Source of the DNA: Eutrophocola sp964601805
GTDB taxonomy: Bacteria > Pseudomonadota > Gammaproteobacteria > Pseudomonadales > Pseudohongiellaceae
DNA length: 24,051 nt
Direction of reading: 5' to 3'
Assembly: GCA_964601805.1 (NCBI GenBank)
Contig: CAZROW010000048.1
Span: forward strand, 1-24,051
Shown: piece by piece, positions 1 to 6,841 of the stretch
How positions within the stretch are numbered: the first letter of the stretch is position 1
How the letters are laid out: each line of letters begins with the position of its first letter
Notes under the pieces: model-generated
Told to the model about the DNA's origin: nothing
Databases searched by the model: none
What the model saw: only the letters and a program-made list of their open reading frames with translations
Made by a program: the position numbers and the translations under genes

Positions 1-1835
1 GCCAGCAGCATGTCCATCAGGTCATCGGTTTTCTTGGCCTGGTCGATGGTCAGGCGAACCAGTCGCCGGGTATCCTTGCTCATGGTGGTCTCACGTAACT
101 GCAGGGGATTCATTTCACCCAGTCCCTTGAAGCGCTGGACGTTGGGCTTGCCCTTTTTCTTCTCGGCTTCAATCAGGTGTAACACGCCATTCTTTTCATC
201 TTCATCCAGGGCGTAGAACACTTCCTTGCCCACATCGATACGGTACAGCGGGGGCATGGCCACATAGATATGGCCGGCTTCCACCAGGGCGGGAAAATGT
301 TTCACGAACAGGGCGCTGAGCAGCGTGGCGATATGCAGCCCGTCAGAGTCCGCGTCAGCGAGAATGCAGATCTTGCCATAGCGCAATCCTTTCAGGTCGG
401 TTGAACCCGGATCCACACCGATGGCAATGGAAATGTCATGGACTTCCTGCGAGGACAGGATATCGTTTGAGTCCACCTCCCAGGTATTGAGAATCTTGCC
501 GCGCAGTGGCATCACGGCCTGGGTATTACGATCCCGTGCCTGCTTGGCGGACCCACCCGCGGAATCCCCTTCCACCAGGAACAACTCGCCGGTATCCACA
601 TCCTGGGTAGTGCAGTCGGCCAGCTTGCCGGGAAGCGCCGGACCGGCGGTGACTTTCTTGCGCACCACTTTCTTGCCCTCGCGCATCCGGCTCTGGGCAT
701 GGTTGATGCACATCTCGGCAATCTGGACCGCCTCGTCCGTATGCTGGTTCAGCCACAGTCCGAAGGCATCCTTGACCACGCCACCGATGAACACGGCACT
801 CTGGCGTGAGGACAGTTTTTCCTTGGTCTGGCCCGAAAACTGCGGATCGAGCATTTTCGCCGACAGGATATAACAGCAGCGTTCCCAGATATCTTCGGAA
901 CTGAGTTTCACCCCACGCGGCAACAGGTTGCGGAATTCGCAGAACTCACGGATCGCCTCCAGCATGCCGGTCCTGAAACCATTGACGTGCGTGCCGCCCT
1001 GCAGGGTCGGAATCAGGTTGACGTAGCTTTCCGTGATCAGCTCACCGCCTTCAGGCAGCCAGAGCACCGCCCAGTCCACGGCTTCTTCGTTGCCCTGCAT
1101 GGCACCGCAAAAGGGCTCGGCCGGAAGGCGCTCAAAGCCTTCCGTGGATTGCAGCAGGTAATCGGTCAGGCCATCGGTAAAACACCATTCCTGGCTCTGG
1201 GCCTTTTCCGGCTTGACGGTTTTGTCTTCAAAAATGATATGCAGGCCGGGGCACAGGACCGCCTTGGCACGCAGCACATGGATGAGCCGGGGAATGGAAA
1301 TGGTGGCGGAATCGAAGTACTTGGGATCCGGGGTGAACTTCACCGTGGTCCCGGTGTTGCGCTGGCCCACCTTGTCGATCACCTTCAGGTTGGTTTTCTT
1401 CTCACCATCGGCAAAGGTCATCTGGTGCAGCTTGCCGTCACGCTTGACCAGGACCTCCAGTGTGCTGGACAGGGCGTTGACCACGGAGACACCGACGCCG
1501 TGCAGGCCGCCGGAAAATTTGTAGTTGTCACTGTTGAACTTGCCGCCGGCATGCAGCCGGGTCAGGATCAGTTCGACGCCGGGGACTTTTTCTTCCTTGT
1601 GCACATCAACCGGCATACCGCGGCCGTCATCGGAAACTTCCACGCTGCCGTCCTTGTTCAGCACCACGGTAATGGTGCCGGCATGGCCGGCCAGGGCCTC
1701 ATCCACACTGTTGTCCACCACTTCCTGGACAAGGTGATTGGGGCGTGTGGTGTCGGTGTACATGCCCGGACGACGCCTGACAGGGTCCAGGCCTGTTAAT
1801 ACTTCAATGGAACCGGAGGTATAGTCTTTACTCAT
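1..1835 (-). CDS. parE: DNA topoisomerase IV subunit B, C-terminus cut by window edge
   Basis: ParE is the ATPase and TOPRIM subunit of topoisomerase IV, which pairs with ParC to decatenate daughter chromosomes. The reading frame is open from the ATG at 1833-1835 to base 1 (611 codons and two bases). Compared with the E. coli protein of about 630 residues, only some 20-25 C-terminal residues are missing. Visible motifs in order: the GHKL ATPase segment EVVDNSVDEALAG near residue 40; DDGRGMP just after it; GGLHGVGVSVVNALS (about 1470-1515); the TOPRIM segment ELFLVEGDSAGG (about 560-600); and DADSDGLH further on. DADSDG rather than DADVDG favours ParE over GyrB. The start aligns with E. coli ParE (SIEVLTGLDPVRRRPGMY). 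A purine-rich AAGGAA lies rather far upstream. It is the last gene of the nudF-parE series, 35 bp after yqiA. Confidence 0.97.
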   Translation of the reverse strand, partial: MSKDYTSGSIEVLTGLDPVRRRPGMYTDTTRPNHLVQEVVDNSVDEALAGHAGTITVVLNKDGSVEVSDDGRGMPVDVHKEEKVPGVELILTRLHAGGKFNSDNYKFSGGLHGVGVSVVNALSSTLEVLVKRDGKLHQMTFADGEKKTNLKVIDKVGQRNTGTTVKFTPDPKYFDSATISIPRLIHVLRAKAVLCPGLHIIFEDKTVKPEKAQSQEWCFTDGLTDYLLQSTEGFERLPAEPFCGAMQGNEEAVDWAVLWLPEGGELITESYVNLIPTLQGGTHVNGFRTGMLEAIREFCEFRNLLPRGVKLSSEDIWERCCYILSAKMLDPQFSGQTKEKLSSRQSAVFIGGVVKDAFGLWLNQHTDEAVQIAEMCINHAQSRMREGKKVVRKKVTAGPALPGKLADCTTQDVDTGELFLVEGDSAGGSAKQARDRNTQAVMPLRGKILNTWEVDSNDILSSQEVHDISIAIGVDPGSTDLKGLRYGKICILADADSDGLHIATLLSALFVKHFPALVEAGHIYVAMPPLYRIDVGKEVFYALDEDEKNGVLHLIEAEKKKGKPNVQRFKGLGEMNPLQLRETTMSKDTRRLVRLTIDQAKKTDDLMDMLL

Positions 1836-1870
1836 GGGTGTTGCGTATTCCTTATGCGTAAATCGCGATC

Positions 1871-2506
1871 TTAATCGGGTTGCACTGTACTGATAGCTGC
1901 CCGGGTAGCCTCGGACAATGTGCCACTGGCGGCAAATTCCATGATGGCCGGCATTACCGCGGCGAAGCCCTCAAAACGATGGCTACCACCTTCCTGGACG
2001 ACCTGGACGGCGCCACGATAGCGCGCTACTGCCTGGCGATAGTCCAGTACTTCATCACCGGTTTGCACCAACAGCAGGTACTGCCCGGGATGATCAATGG
2101 GATTCACATCAAGCGTGTCCAGGAACAGGGCATGCTCGCGCGTGAAATCGTACTGCTCACCGGTATACAGGTTTTTCTGGGGGCCCAGGAATTCTTCTCC
2201 CAGGGTTTTGGCCGGTGATACCGCCGGATTGACCAGGGCAGCACGACAGCCGTATTTTTCAGCAAGCCAGGTGGCGTAATAGCCACCCAGTGAACTGCCA
2301 ACCAGCAAATATACCTTGCCGCCGGCATCACGAATGAGCGCCTCCAGCTGGGCCAGGGCCTTTTCAGGGTCGTGGGAAAGGGCTGGCACGGCAAGGGAAT
2401 AGTCGTCATTGCGATGACAGAACTCGGCGAAAACTTGGGCTTTTTCAGAGGCAGGTGAGCTGTTAAATCCGTGAATGTAGATTATAAGCGGCCGGCTCGA
2501 ATTCAT
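1871..2506 (-). CDS. yqiA: YqiA-family alpha/beta-hydrolase esterase
   Basis: A 211-residue alpha/beta hydrolase of the YqiA/YcfP family, predicted cytoplasmic esterase; the E. coli protein hydrolyses short-chain acyl esters in vitro, but its physiological substrate is not established. The N-terminal strand IIYIHGFNSSP (8-18) carries the oxyanion-loop HGF. The nucleophile elbow is GSSLGG (70-75), with Ser72 as nucleophile. Asp151 in TGDEVLDYRQA and His176 in GGSHRFEGF complete the triad. Length and motif order are normal for the family. It lies between cpdA and parE as in E. coli. No Shine-Dalgarno sequence is visible before the ATG; instead a perfect TATAAT stands six bases upstream (see the promoter entry), so the gene may be read from a leaderless transcript as well as from the upstream genes. 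Confidence 0.93.
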   Translation of the reverse strand: MNSSRPLIIYIHGFNSSPASEKAQVFAEFCHRNDDYSLAVPALSHDPEKALAQLEALIRDAGGKVYLLVGSSLGGYYATWLAEKYGCRAALVNPAVSPAKTLGEEFLGPQKNLYTGEQYDFTREHALFLDTLDVNPIDHPGQYLLLVQTGDEVLDYRQAVARYRGAVQVVQEGGSHRFEGFAAVMPAIMEFAASGTLSEATRAAISTVQPD

Positions 2507-2512
2507 GGCCGG

Positions 2513-2518
2513 ATTATA
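2513..2518 (-). promoter_or_regulatory. Candidate -10 element (TATAAT) directly before yqiA
   Basis: On the minus strand a perfect TATAAT is followed by six bases (CCGGCC) and then the yqiA ATG. Transcription would be expected to begin about seven bases after the hexamer, that is, at the A of the ATG, giving a leaderless mRNA. No convincing -35 hexamer is present at 16-18 bp, so this rests on the -10 match, the position and the lack of a ribosome binding site. Confidence 0.3.
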
Positions 2519-2619
2519 CGACGCTTCACCCTTGAGGGTGGAATCCTATTTGCGGAAAACGGAATTTTTTTTGCCTGGCCGGCAGGAACGGGACGCCGAT
2601 ACAGCTCGGTAGCTGCCTG

Positions 2620-3444
2620 CTAGTAACCGGTACTACTGAAATCCATGTCGTAGGATATCTCGCTTACCCTTTCCACGCCTGTCAGGATTTCCCCTTCCGG
2701 GGTCAGATCAAGCCAGCGGTAACCGGGCTGGGCATCATCCAGGGTGAACTCGTCGTTGGTGGGATGAAACTGGATACAGGTGGATGGTGTTGCCATGACC
2801 TTCACATCGTGGCGACTGGATTCGAATTCCTGGTGAATATGCCCGTAAAGGATGCCCCTCACATGGCGGTAGCGATCTGTCACCGCGAACAGCTCTTCGC
2901 TGTTCTTCAGGCAATGTTGCTGCAGCCAGGCAGCCTTCACGGGCAGGCAATTATGGTGCACACAGACCAGGGCATGGGAGCCATTGCGTTCGCTGTCGGC
3001 CAGCTCCAGGTCCAGGTCGGCCAGCTCCTTCTGGTCCAGCAGCCCGTAGACTTTGCCCTCGACATTGGAGTTGAGCATGATGATGCGCCAGTTACCAACC
3101 TGGCAGGAGCGATTCAGGTAGACGCTGTTGCGCTCCAGCGATTGCTGCATGTTGCTGCGGATATCGTGATTACCCGGCAACCACATTTGCGGCGCCTTCA
3201 GCGGCGCCAGGGCTTCAAGGAAATTATGGTAGGCCTGGATGGAAGAGTCCTGGGCAAGGTCGCCGGTACATAGCAGGCAATCAATTTCAGGTTGCTGCTT
3301 TCTGACCAGCTCAACCACATCGCACAGGGTGTCATAGGTGTTGAGCCCATCAAAAACAGTTTTGCGATCCGCAAAAAGATGGGAGTCCGTGATCTGGACT
3401 ATCCTGTAGTTCCTGTCTGTATTGTCTGCCAGGACTTCAGTCAA
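2620..3444 (-). CDS. cpdA: 3',5'-cyclic-AMP phosphodiesterase CpdA (calcineurin-like)
   Basis: CpdA (Icc) hydrolyses cAMP to 5'-AMP in the cytoplasm and so sets the level of CRP/Vfr signalling. The 274-residue protein has every metal-binding motif of the calcineurin-like phosphoesterase fold in order: D20-x-H22 (ITDSHLF), GD at 61-62 (TGDLAQD), GNHD at 91-94, H163/H164 (VCVHHN) and GHIH at 201-204. The start is a TTG at 3444, the first usable codon after an in-frame TAA fifteen bases upstream. AAGAGAG about seven bases before it serves as ribosome binding site. The N-terminal length then matches E. coli CpdA. It stands 113 bp before yqiA and 149 bp after yqiB, in the order found in E. coli. 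Confidence 0.95.
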   Translation of the reverse strand: MTEVLADNTDRNYRIVQITDSHLFADRKTVFDGLNTYDTLCDVVELVRKQQPEIDCLLCTGDLAQDSSIQAYHNFLEALAPLKAPQMWLPGNHDIRSNMQQSLERNSVYLNRSCQVGNWRIIMLNSNVEGKVYGLLDQKELADLDLELADSERNGSHALVCVHHNCLPVKAAWLQQHCLKNSEELFAVTDRYRHVRGILYGHIHQEFESSRHDVKVMATPSTCIQFHPTNDEFTLDDAQPGYRWLDLTPEGEILTGVERVSEISYDMDFSSTGY

Positions 3445-3593
3445 TGGTGGTCTCTCTTAAACGTGCTGGGCAAATTTCTTATTACTGGCTGCCTCGTACT
3501 AAAGGGCTGCCTGCCTGTTTTTTATTTTTTAACTTTTACTTCTTTTATTCAATGTGATCCTGCCATACCCCGGACAACTTCCAGCAAAGTGTG

Positions 3594-4181
3594 TCAAAGA
3601 CAATTCAGGCAGTCCAGCTGCAATTCCCCTGGGTTACTCAAGCCCTCATTAATACACAGATTCAGCCATTCGGCCAGAAAAAGGTTGAGTTGTTCCTTCT
3701 CATCACACTGGTACATGAATTGATTGGGAACCGGGTAAATCGCCTTGAAGTATTTGTGGTTCTGGTAACTGGTCACCTCGGCGGTTTTGGCATCATGATA
3801 CACACGAATAATCATTTCAGGGGTATTGTAGTAAGCCTGCCTGCCATCACTGTGCGTCAGTTCACTGTTACCTCTTCCTGTTTCTTTTTCGTCAGAATTT
3901 GCAGAATGCACGCGACCAGGCAGTGCGGTATCCGTGCTGTGATACAAGTCCGGATTTTTTTCACTGGCCAGCATTTGCCTGATGGAGATTGTGCTTGTGT
4001 ACTTGAAGTCCTCCAGTACTTCCAGGCAGACAAAATTGTCTTCATGCCCCAGGTGAGGCAGAGCCACTACGCGCTGGTTCATTGTCCGCGTGTTACCCAG
4101 CAATTTAAGCAGGCGGATGTAGTTGGCATCGCAAACTGCCATCTGCTCACTTAAATCTATGGTGTAACTTTTAATCTTCAT
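3594..4181 (-). CDS. yqiB: YqiB family protein (DUF1249) with a central insertion
   Basis: A DUF1249/YqiB protein of unknown biochemical function, always found in the nudF-cpdA neighbourhood. Family hallmarks are visible: the N-terminal segment MAVCDANYIRLLKLL, the central RVYHDAKTAEV (about residues 126-136) and the C-terminal DEKEQLNLFLAEWL (about 160-173). I start it at the ATG at 4181 (195 residues, MKIKSYTIDL); a TTG at 4190 would add three residues. E. coli YqiB is about 140 residues. The excess is mostly a hydrophilic stretch at about 71-115, between STISIRQM and YYNTPEMIIRVYHD, rich in Ser, Asp, Glu and Asn, probably a disordered loop inserted into the fold. The start codon lies in one copy of a 13-bp direct repeat. 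The 149-bp spacer to cpdA is T-rich on the plus strand and shows no clear signal. Confidence 0.85.
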   Translation of the reverse strand: MKIKSYTIDLSEQMAVCDANYIRLLKLLGNTRTMNQRVVALPHLGHEDNFVCLEVLEDFKYTSTISIRQMLASEKNPDLYHSTDTALPGRVHSANSDEKETGRGNSELTHSDGRQAYYNTPEMIIRVYHDAKTAEVTSYQNHKYFKAIYPVPNQFMYQCDEKEQLNLFLAEWLNLCINEGLSNPGELQLDCLNCL

Positions 4182-4201
4182 CGCGTCCAATCTTCATCGC
4201 G
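4173..4201. repeat. 13-bp direct repeat duplicating the yqiB start region
   Basis: AATCTTCATCGCG occurs at 4173-4185 and again at 4189-4201 (plus strand), offset by 16 bp. On the minus strand each copy reads CGCGATGAAGATT. The proximal copy supplies the yqiB ATG. The distal copy supplies an out-of-frame ATG that opens an eight-codon peptide (MKIGRDED) whose stop overlaps the true start region. Confidence 0.75.
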
Positions 4202-4255
4202 TTATTATTAATCCGGTCCTGGACAGTCAACGGGCTGCTTCAGTTTTTTAAGCCT

Positions 4256-4939
4256 TCAGCTGTTCACGAGCTTCTCCTGAACAACGCCGAGATTCAATCC
4301 AAGCCACTGCAGGGCAATGATGGTCATGGCATTGTCGATGCTTCCGTCAACTATCGCCTTGTCCGCCTCAGCCCGGCTCAACAACACCGTCCTGATATCC
4401 TCGTTTTCTTCATTCAGGCCAAACACCTGCTGCGGTTTAGCCGCTACTTCCGCGGCATCAAACCCTGCACAATAGGTATGCATGTACTCAGAGCTGCTAC
4501 CAGGGCTCAGGTAATAATTGCAGACTGGTAACAAGTGACCTATTTCTATGTCTGCTTCTTCCCCGGTTTCCCGAATGGCGACCTGTTCCGGCGACTCATC
4601 CTTGTCAATCAGACCGGCTACAAGCTCCAGTTTCCAGGGTCCCCTGTGAGAGTCCAGGCAACCGACGCGAAACTGTTCAACCAGAAGCACCTTATCCAAT
4701 TCAGGGTCATATAACAAGACGCCGACACCGGCTGCCCGCTGGACAATTTCCCGTGTTACCGTACCGCTCCAGCCACCGCCAAACAGGCGATGCCGCAACT
4801 GCAATTGACTGACTTTCAAAAAGCCTGAATAGCATTCCCTGCTTTCCTGGATGTCCACATCGTCCAGGCCAAACTTGCTTGTGTTCTTGTTTGTGTTCTT
4901 GCTTGTGTTCTTGCCTGTATTGTTGCCAGAGTCTGTCAT
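4256..4939 (-). CDS. nudF: ADP-ribose pyrophosphatase, Nudix family (NudF-like)
   Basis: NudF splits ADP-ribose into AMP and ribose 5-phosphate. The 227-residue protein keeps the family layout: an N-terminal domain (ESRECYSGFLKVSQLQLRHRLFGGGWSG, in parts), the strand VLLVEQFRVG (85-93), then the Nudix box at 109-131. The box reads G109, E115, R123-E124, E127-E128, so the metal-binding REx2EE core is intact. The usual small or hydrophobic residue after RE is Thr125, and the Gly after EEx is Asp130. EYMHTYCAGFDA and FGLNEENEDI follow as in ADP-ribose-specific members. Residues 7-22 are four NT(G/S/N)K repeats absent from ordinary NudF. It is the first gene of the nudF-yqiB-cpdA-yqiA-parE series and diverges from tolC, as in E. 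coli. Confidence 0.92.
   Translation of the reverse strand: MTDSGNNTGKNTSKNTNKNTSKFGLDDVDIQESRECYSGFLKVSQLQLRHRLFGGGWSGTVTREIVQRAAGVGVLLYDPELDKVLLVEQFRVGCLDSHRGPWKLELVAGLIDKDESPEQVAIRETGEEADIEIGHLLPVCNYYLSPGSSSEYMHTYCAGFDAAEVAAKPQQVFGLNEENEDIRTVLLSRAEADKAIVDGSIDNAMTIIALQWLGLNLGVVQEKLVNS
4874..4921 (-). repeat. 12-nt tandem repeat coding NTxK repeats in NudF
   Basis: Four copies of a 12-nt unit encode NTGK-NTSK-NTNK-NTSK (NudF residues 7-22). On the plus strand the units are variations of GTGTTCTTGCTT. Because the unit is a multiple of three, copy-number changes would keep the frame. Confidence 0.8.
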
Positions 4940-5421
4940 TTTTACATCTGTAATCGGCGTGAATGTGCTAATAGTTTGCTACAATTAGATCACGTTTACA
5001 GGGCATAACTTAGCACAGACCCAACGGGCATTTTCGGACAGGAATCATCAGGAAACAGCACTTGTGCATTGGCGCTGGCAACATCACGGCAGGCTATTGC
5101 ACAGTCGTTTGGCCCGGCCAATGATGAAAACCTGAACCAGTCCATCTGCAGGGCCGTATATGAGGTGGTGCCATTGGCGAACCACAGCAAAATCGCAGGC
5201 TACCCCTTGCAGGGGCTTGACATGAAACGGAAAAGAAAAGAAACTGACTGACCAGTCAGTCAACTGCTTGCCAGCATGGTATACCCTTGCCCCCGAGCAG
5301 CCAGCCTGGCAACCAAGGAAAACATCCTCTAGATCAAAATTCACATACTTTCCAATGAATTAACTATTGCCTGATGCAGGGAAATCACCCAGGCAAATCA
5401 CACTATGTAATGGAGAAAACC
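4940..5421. other. nudF-tolC divergent spacer
   Basis: This 480-bp spacer holds the promoters of both divergent genes. It contains a perfect TTGACA at 5217-5222 reading towards tolC, with only a poor -10 (GAAACT at 5240-5245), the palindrome at 5245-5262, a CCCC-TTGCA-GGGG mini-hairpin at about 5203-5215, and a 7-bp stem (TTGCCTG 5367-5373, CAGGCAA 5390-5396) in the tolC leader. I see no thiC gene or TPP riboswitch here, although Pseudomonas has thiC at the equivalent place. An open frame at about 5009-5251 (plus) has no recognisable product and no ribosome binding site. Confidence 0.6.
5245..5262. promoter_or_regulatory. Palindromic operator of TetR type upstream of tolC
   Basis: TGACTGAC-CA-GTCAGTCA is a perfect 8+8 inverted repeat with a 2-bp centre. 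The size and TGACtgac/gtcaGTCA character are like operators of TetR/AcrR-family repressors that control efflux genes. It lies about 160 bp before the tolC start, just downstream of a TTGACA hexamer (5217-5222), where a repressor would cover the -10 and start region. No TetR gene is in the window. Confidence 0.6.
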
Positions 5422-6783
5422 ATGGCAACATCAAAAGCGCGACATCCGGTTGGCAAGATTGCCAGGGCGCTGACAATAGCAGCCCTCGTTCAGCCCTTCA
5501 GTACCGCCTATGCTGATGACCTGGCCGAGATTTTTGAGCTGGCCGTCAATAATGACCCGGAAATCCGCCAGGCCAGGGCAAACTTCAATGCCACCCATAC
5601 CACGATTGCCCAGGGTCGCTCTTTCCTCTTACCCCGAGTCACCATTGGTGGTTCAACGTCGCGTGATACTTCCGGTCCCGCTGTGGCCACCCAGTTCGGT
5701 GAACCCCACAGTTTCCAGAATGGTTTCAATACCAAGGGTTACAACCTGAGCATCAGCCAGGCCGTCCTGAATTTTGAAGCCTGGTATGCCTACCAGTCCG
5801 CCAAGGAAACAGACAGGCAGGCAGCCGCCAACCTGGCCCAGCAGGAACAGCAACTGATACTCAAGGTGGCCACGGCCTATTTCAACGTGCTGCGTTCACA
5901 GGACAACCTGGCTTCATTCCAGGCAGAAGAAGATGCCGCCGCCCGGGTGCTTGAGCAGACCCGTGAGCGCTTTGAAGTCGGCCTGATTCCGATCACCGAT
6001 GTCTACGACAGCCAGGCCAACCATGACCTGGCCCGCGTCAACCGACTGGTTGAGGAAAACAACCTGAACCAGGCCCTTGAGGCGCTCGAGGCCATTACCG
6101 GCCGGCCCCATTCAGACCTGGAAACGCTCAGCGATGAATTTCCAATCGAGTCTCTAGATCCGGCTTCACTGCAGGAGTGGGTAGGACTGGCACTGGATAA
6201 CAACCTGGCGATCAAGGCTGCCGAATACGATTTCGAGGCCAAGAAAGAAGACGCCAAGTCAGCCCGTGCTGCCATGTTCCCGACCCTGGATATCAGTGCC
6301 GGTTATGGCTGGAACCAGTCTGCCAACCCCTTCAGCTTCTTTCCGGCTGTGGCGTCCGAGCGCACCAATATCACCCTGAACTTTACCTACCCGCTGTTTG
6401 CCGGCGGTCTCAATGCGGCCCGCAAGCGCCAGGCCTACTATACCCGTGATGCCAGCGAGGAAGCCCTGCTGAAAACCGAGCGTGACAGTACACAGAGCAC
6501 TCGCAACAACTACCGCAGTGTGGAAACCGATGTGCTGGCTGTACAGGCCAGGGCGCAGGCGATAATTTCCGCCGAAAGTGCACTGGAAGCCACGGAAGTG
6601 GGCGCCGAGGTGGGTACGCGAAATGTGGTTGATGTGGTACTGGCGCAACGCACCCTGTTCCAGACGCGTCGTGATTACGCCAACGCCCGTTACAACTACG
6701 TGATCAACACCCTGAACCTGAAACAGTCTGCCGGCATCCTGAACCCGCAGGATGTTATCGAACTGAATAACTGGCTGGAGTGA
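5422..6783 (+). CDS. tolC: TolC family outer-membrane efflux/secretion channel
   Basis: TolC forms the trimeric outer-membrane beta-barrel and periplasmic alpha-tunnel used by RND efflux pumps and type I secretion. I start at the ATG at 5422 because TGGAGA lies six bases before it and it gives a clean signal peptide (MATSKARHP..., hydrophobic core, cleavage at AYA-DD, residue 31); ATGs at 5374 and 5410 only add a polar leader. The 453-residue product has the two structural repeats typical of the family: LAEIFELAVNNDPEIRQA near the N-terminus and LQEWVGLALDNNLAIKAA in the middle, each followed by long heptad-like helices. A strand-rich YPLFAGG and the coupling-helix motif VGTRNVVDVVLAQRTLF follow; the latter is typical of TolC rather than OprM. 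It diverges from nudF and converges on waaA. Confidence 0.95.
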   Translation: MATSKARHPVGKIARALTIAALVQPFSTAYADDLAEIFELAVNNDPEIRQARANFNATHTTIAQGRSFLLPRVTIGGSTSRDTSGPAVATQFGEPHSFQNGFNTKGYNLSISQAVLNFEAWYAYQSAKETDRQAAANLAQQEQQLILKVATAYFNVLRSQDNLASFQAEEDAAARVLEQTRERFEVGLIPITDVYDSQANHDLARVNRLVEENNLNQALEALEAITGRPHSDLETLSDEFPIESLDPASLQEWVGLALDNNLAIKAAEYDFEAKKEDAKSARAAMFPTLDISAGYGWNQSANPFSFFPAVASERTNITLNFTYPLFAGGLNAARKRQAYYTRDASEEALLKTERDSTQSTRNNYRSVETDVLAVQARAQAIISAESALEATEVGAEVGTRNVVDVVLAQRTLFQTRRDYANARYNYVINTLNLKQSAGILNPQDVIELNNWLE

Positions 6784-6800
6784 TCAAGCGCCAGCCTGTG

Positions 6801-6841
6801 CTGTCATTCGCGACCTGTTAAAAGCAGGTCGTTGATGACAG
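6801..6841. terminator. Imperfect palindrome between tolC and waaA 3' ends
   Basis: Inner stem CGACCTG (6811-6817) pairs with CAGGTCG (6825-6831) around a 7-nt loop. After a 3x3 internal mismatch an outer stem CTGTCAT (6801-6807) pairs with ATGACAG (6835-6841). It covers the last codons and the stop of waaA and lies 17 bp after the tolC stop, so it could end transcription from both sides. A U-tract is lacking on either side, so an intrinsic terminator is not certain. Confidence 0.4.

Noticed and set aside
421..873. A 150-codon plus-strand open frame
   Set aside because: Antisense to the TOPRIM region of parE; no domain, no ribosome binding site.
987..1799. A 270-codon plus-strand open frame
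   Set aside because: It lies antisense to parE, whose GHKL motifs are read on the minus strand; the translation has no recognisable domain and is a codon-bias shadow.
4978..5000. CRP/Vfr site before nudF (attractive because cpdA degrades cAMP)
   Set aside because: AGATCACGTTT gives one good half-site, but the other half (CTACA) does not match TGTGA.
5195..5235. TPP riboswitch, suggested by thiC at this place in other genomes
   Set aside because: The CTGAGA and ACCTGATCTGG signatures are absent and no thiamine gene follows; only a short CCCC/GGGG hairpin is seen.
5009..5251. Possible small gene in the nudF-tolC spacer
   Set aside because: The frame is open for about 80 codons with fair codon use, but there is no good start, no ribosome binding site and no recognisable sequence, and it runs into the tolC control region.
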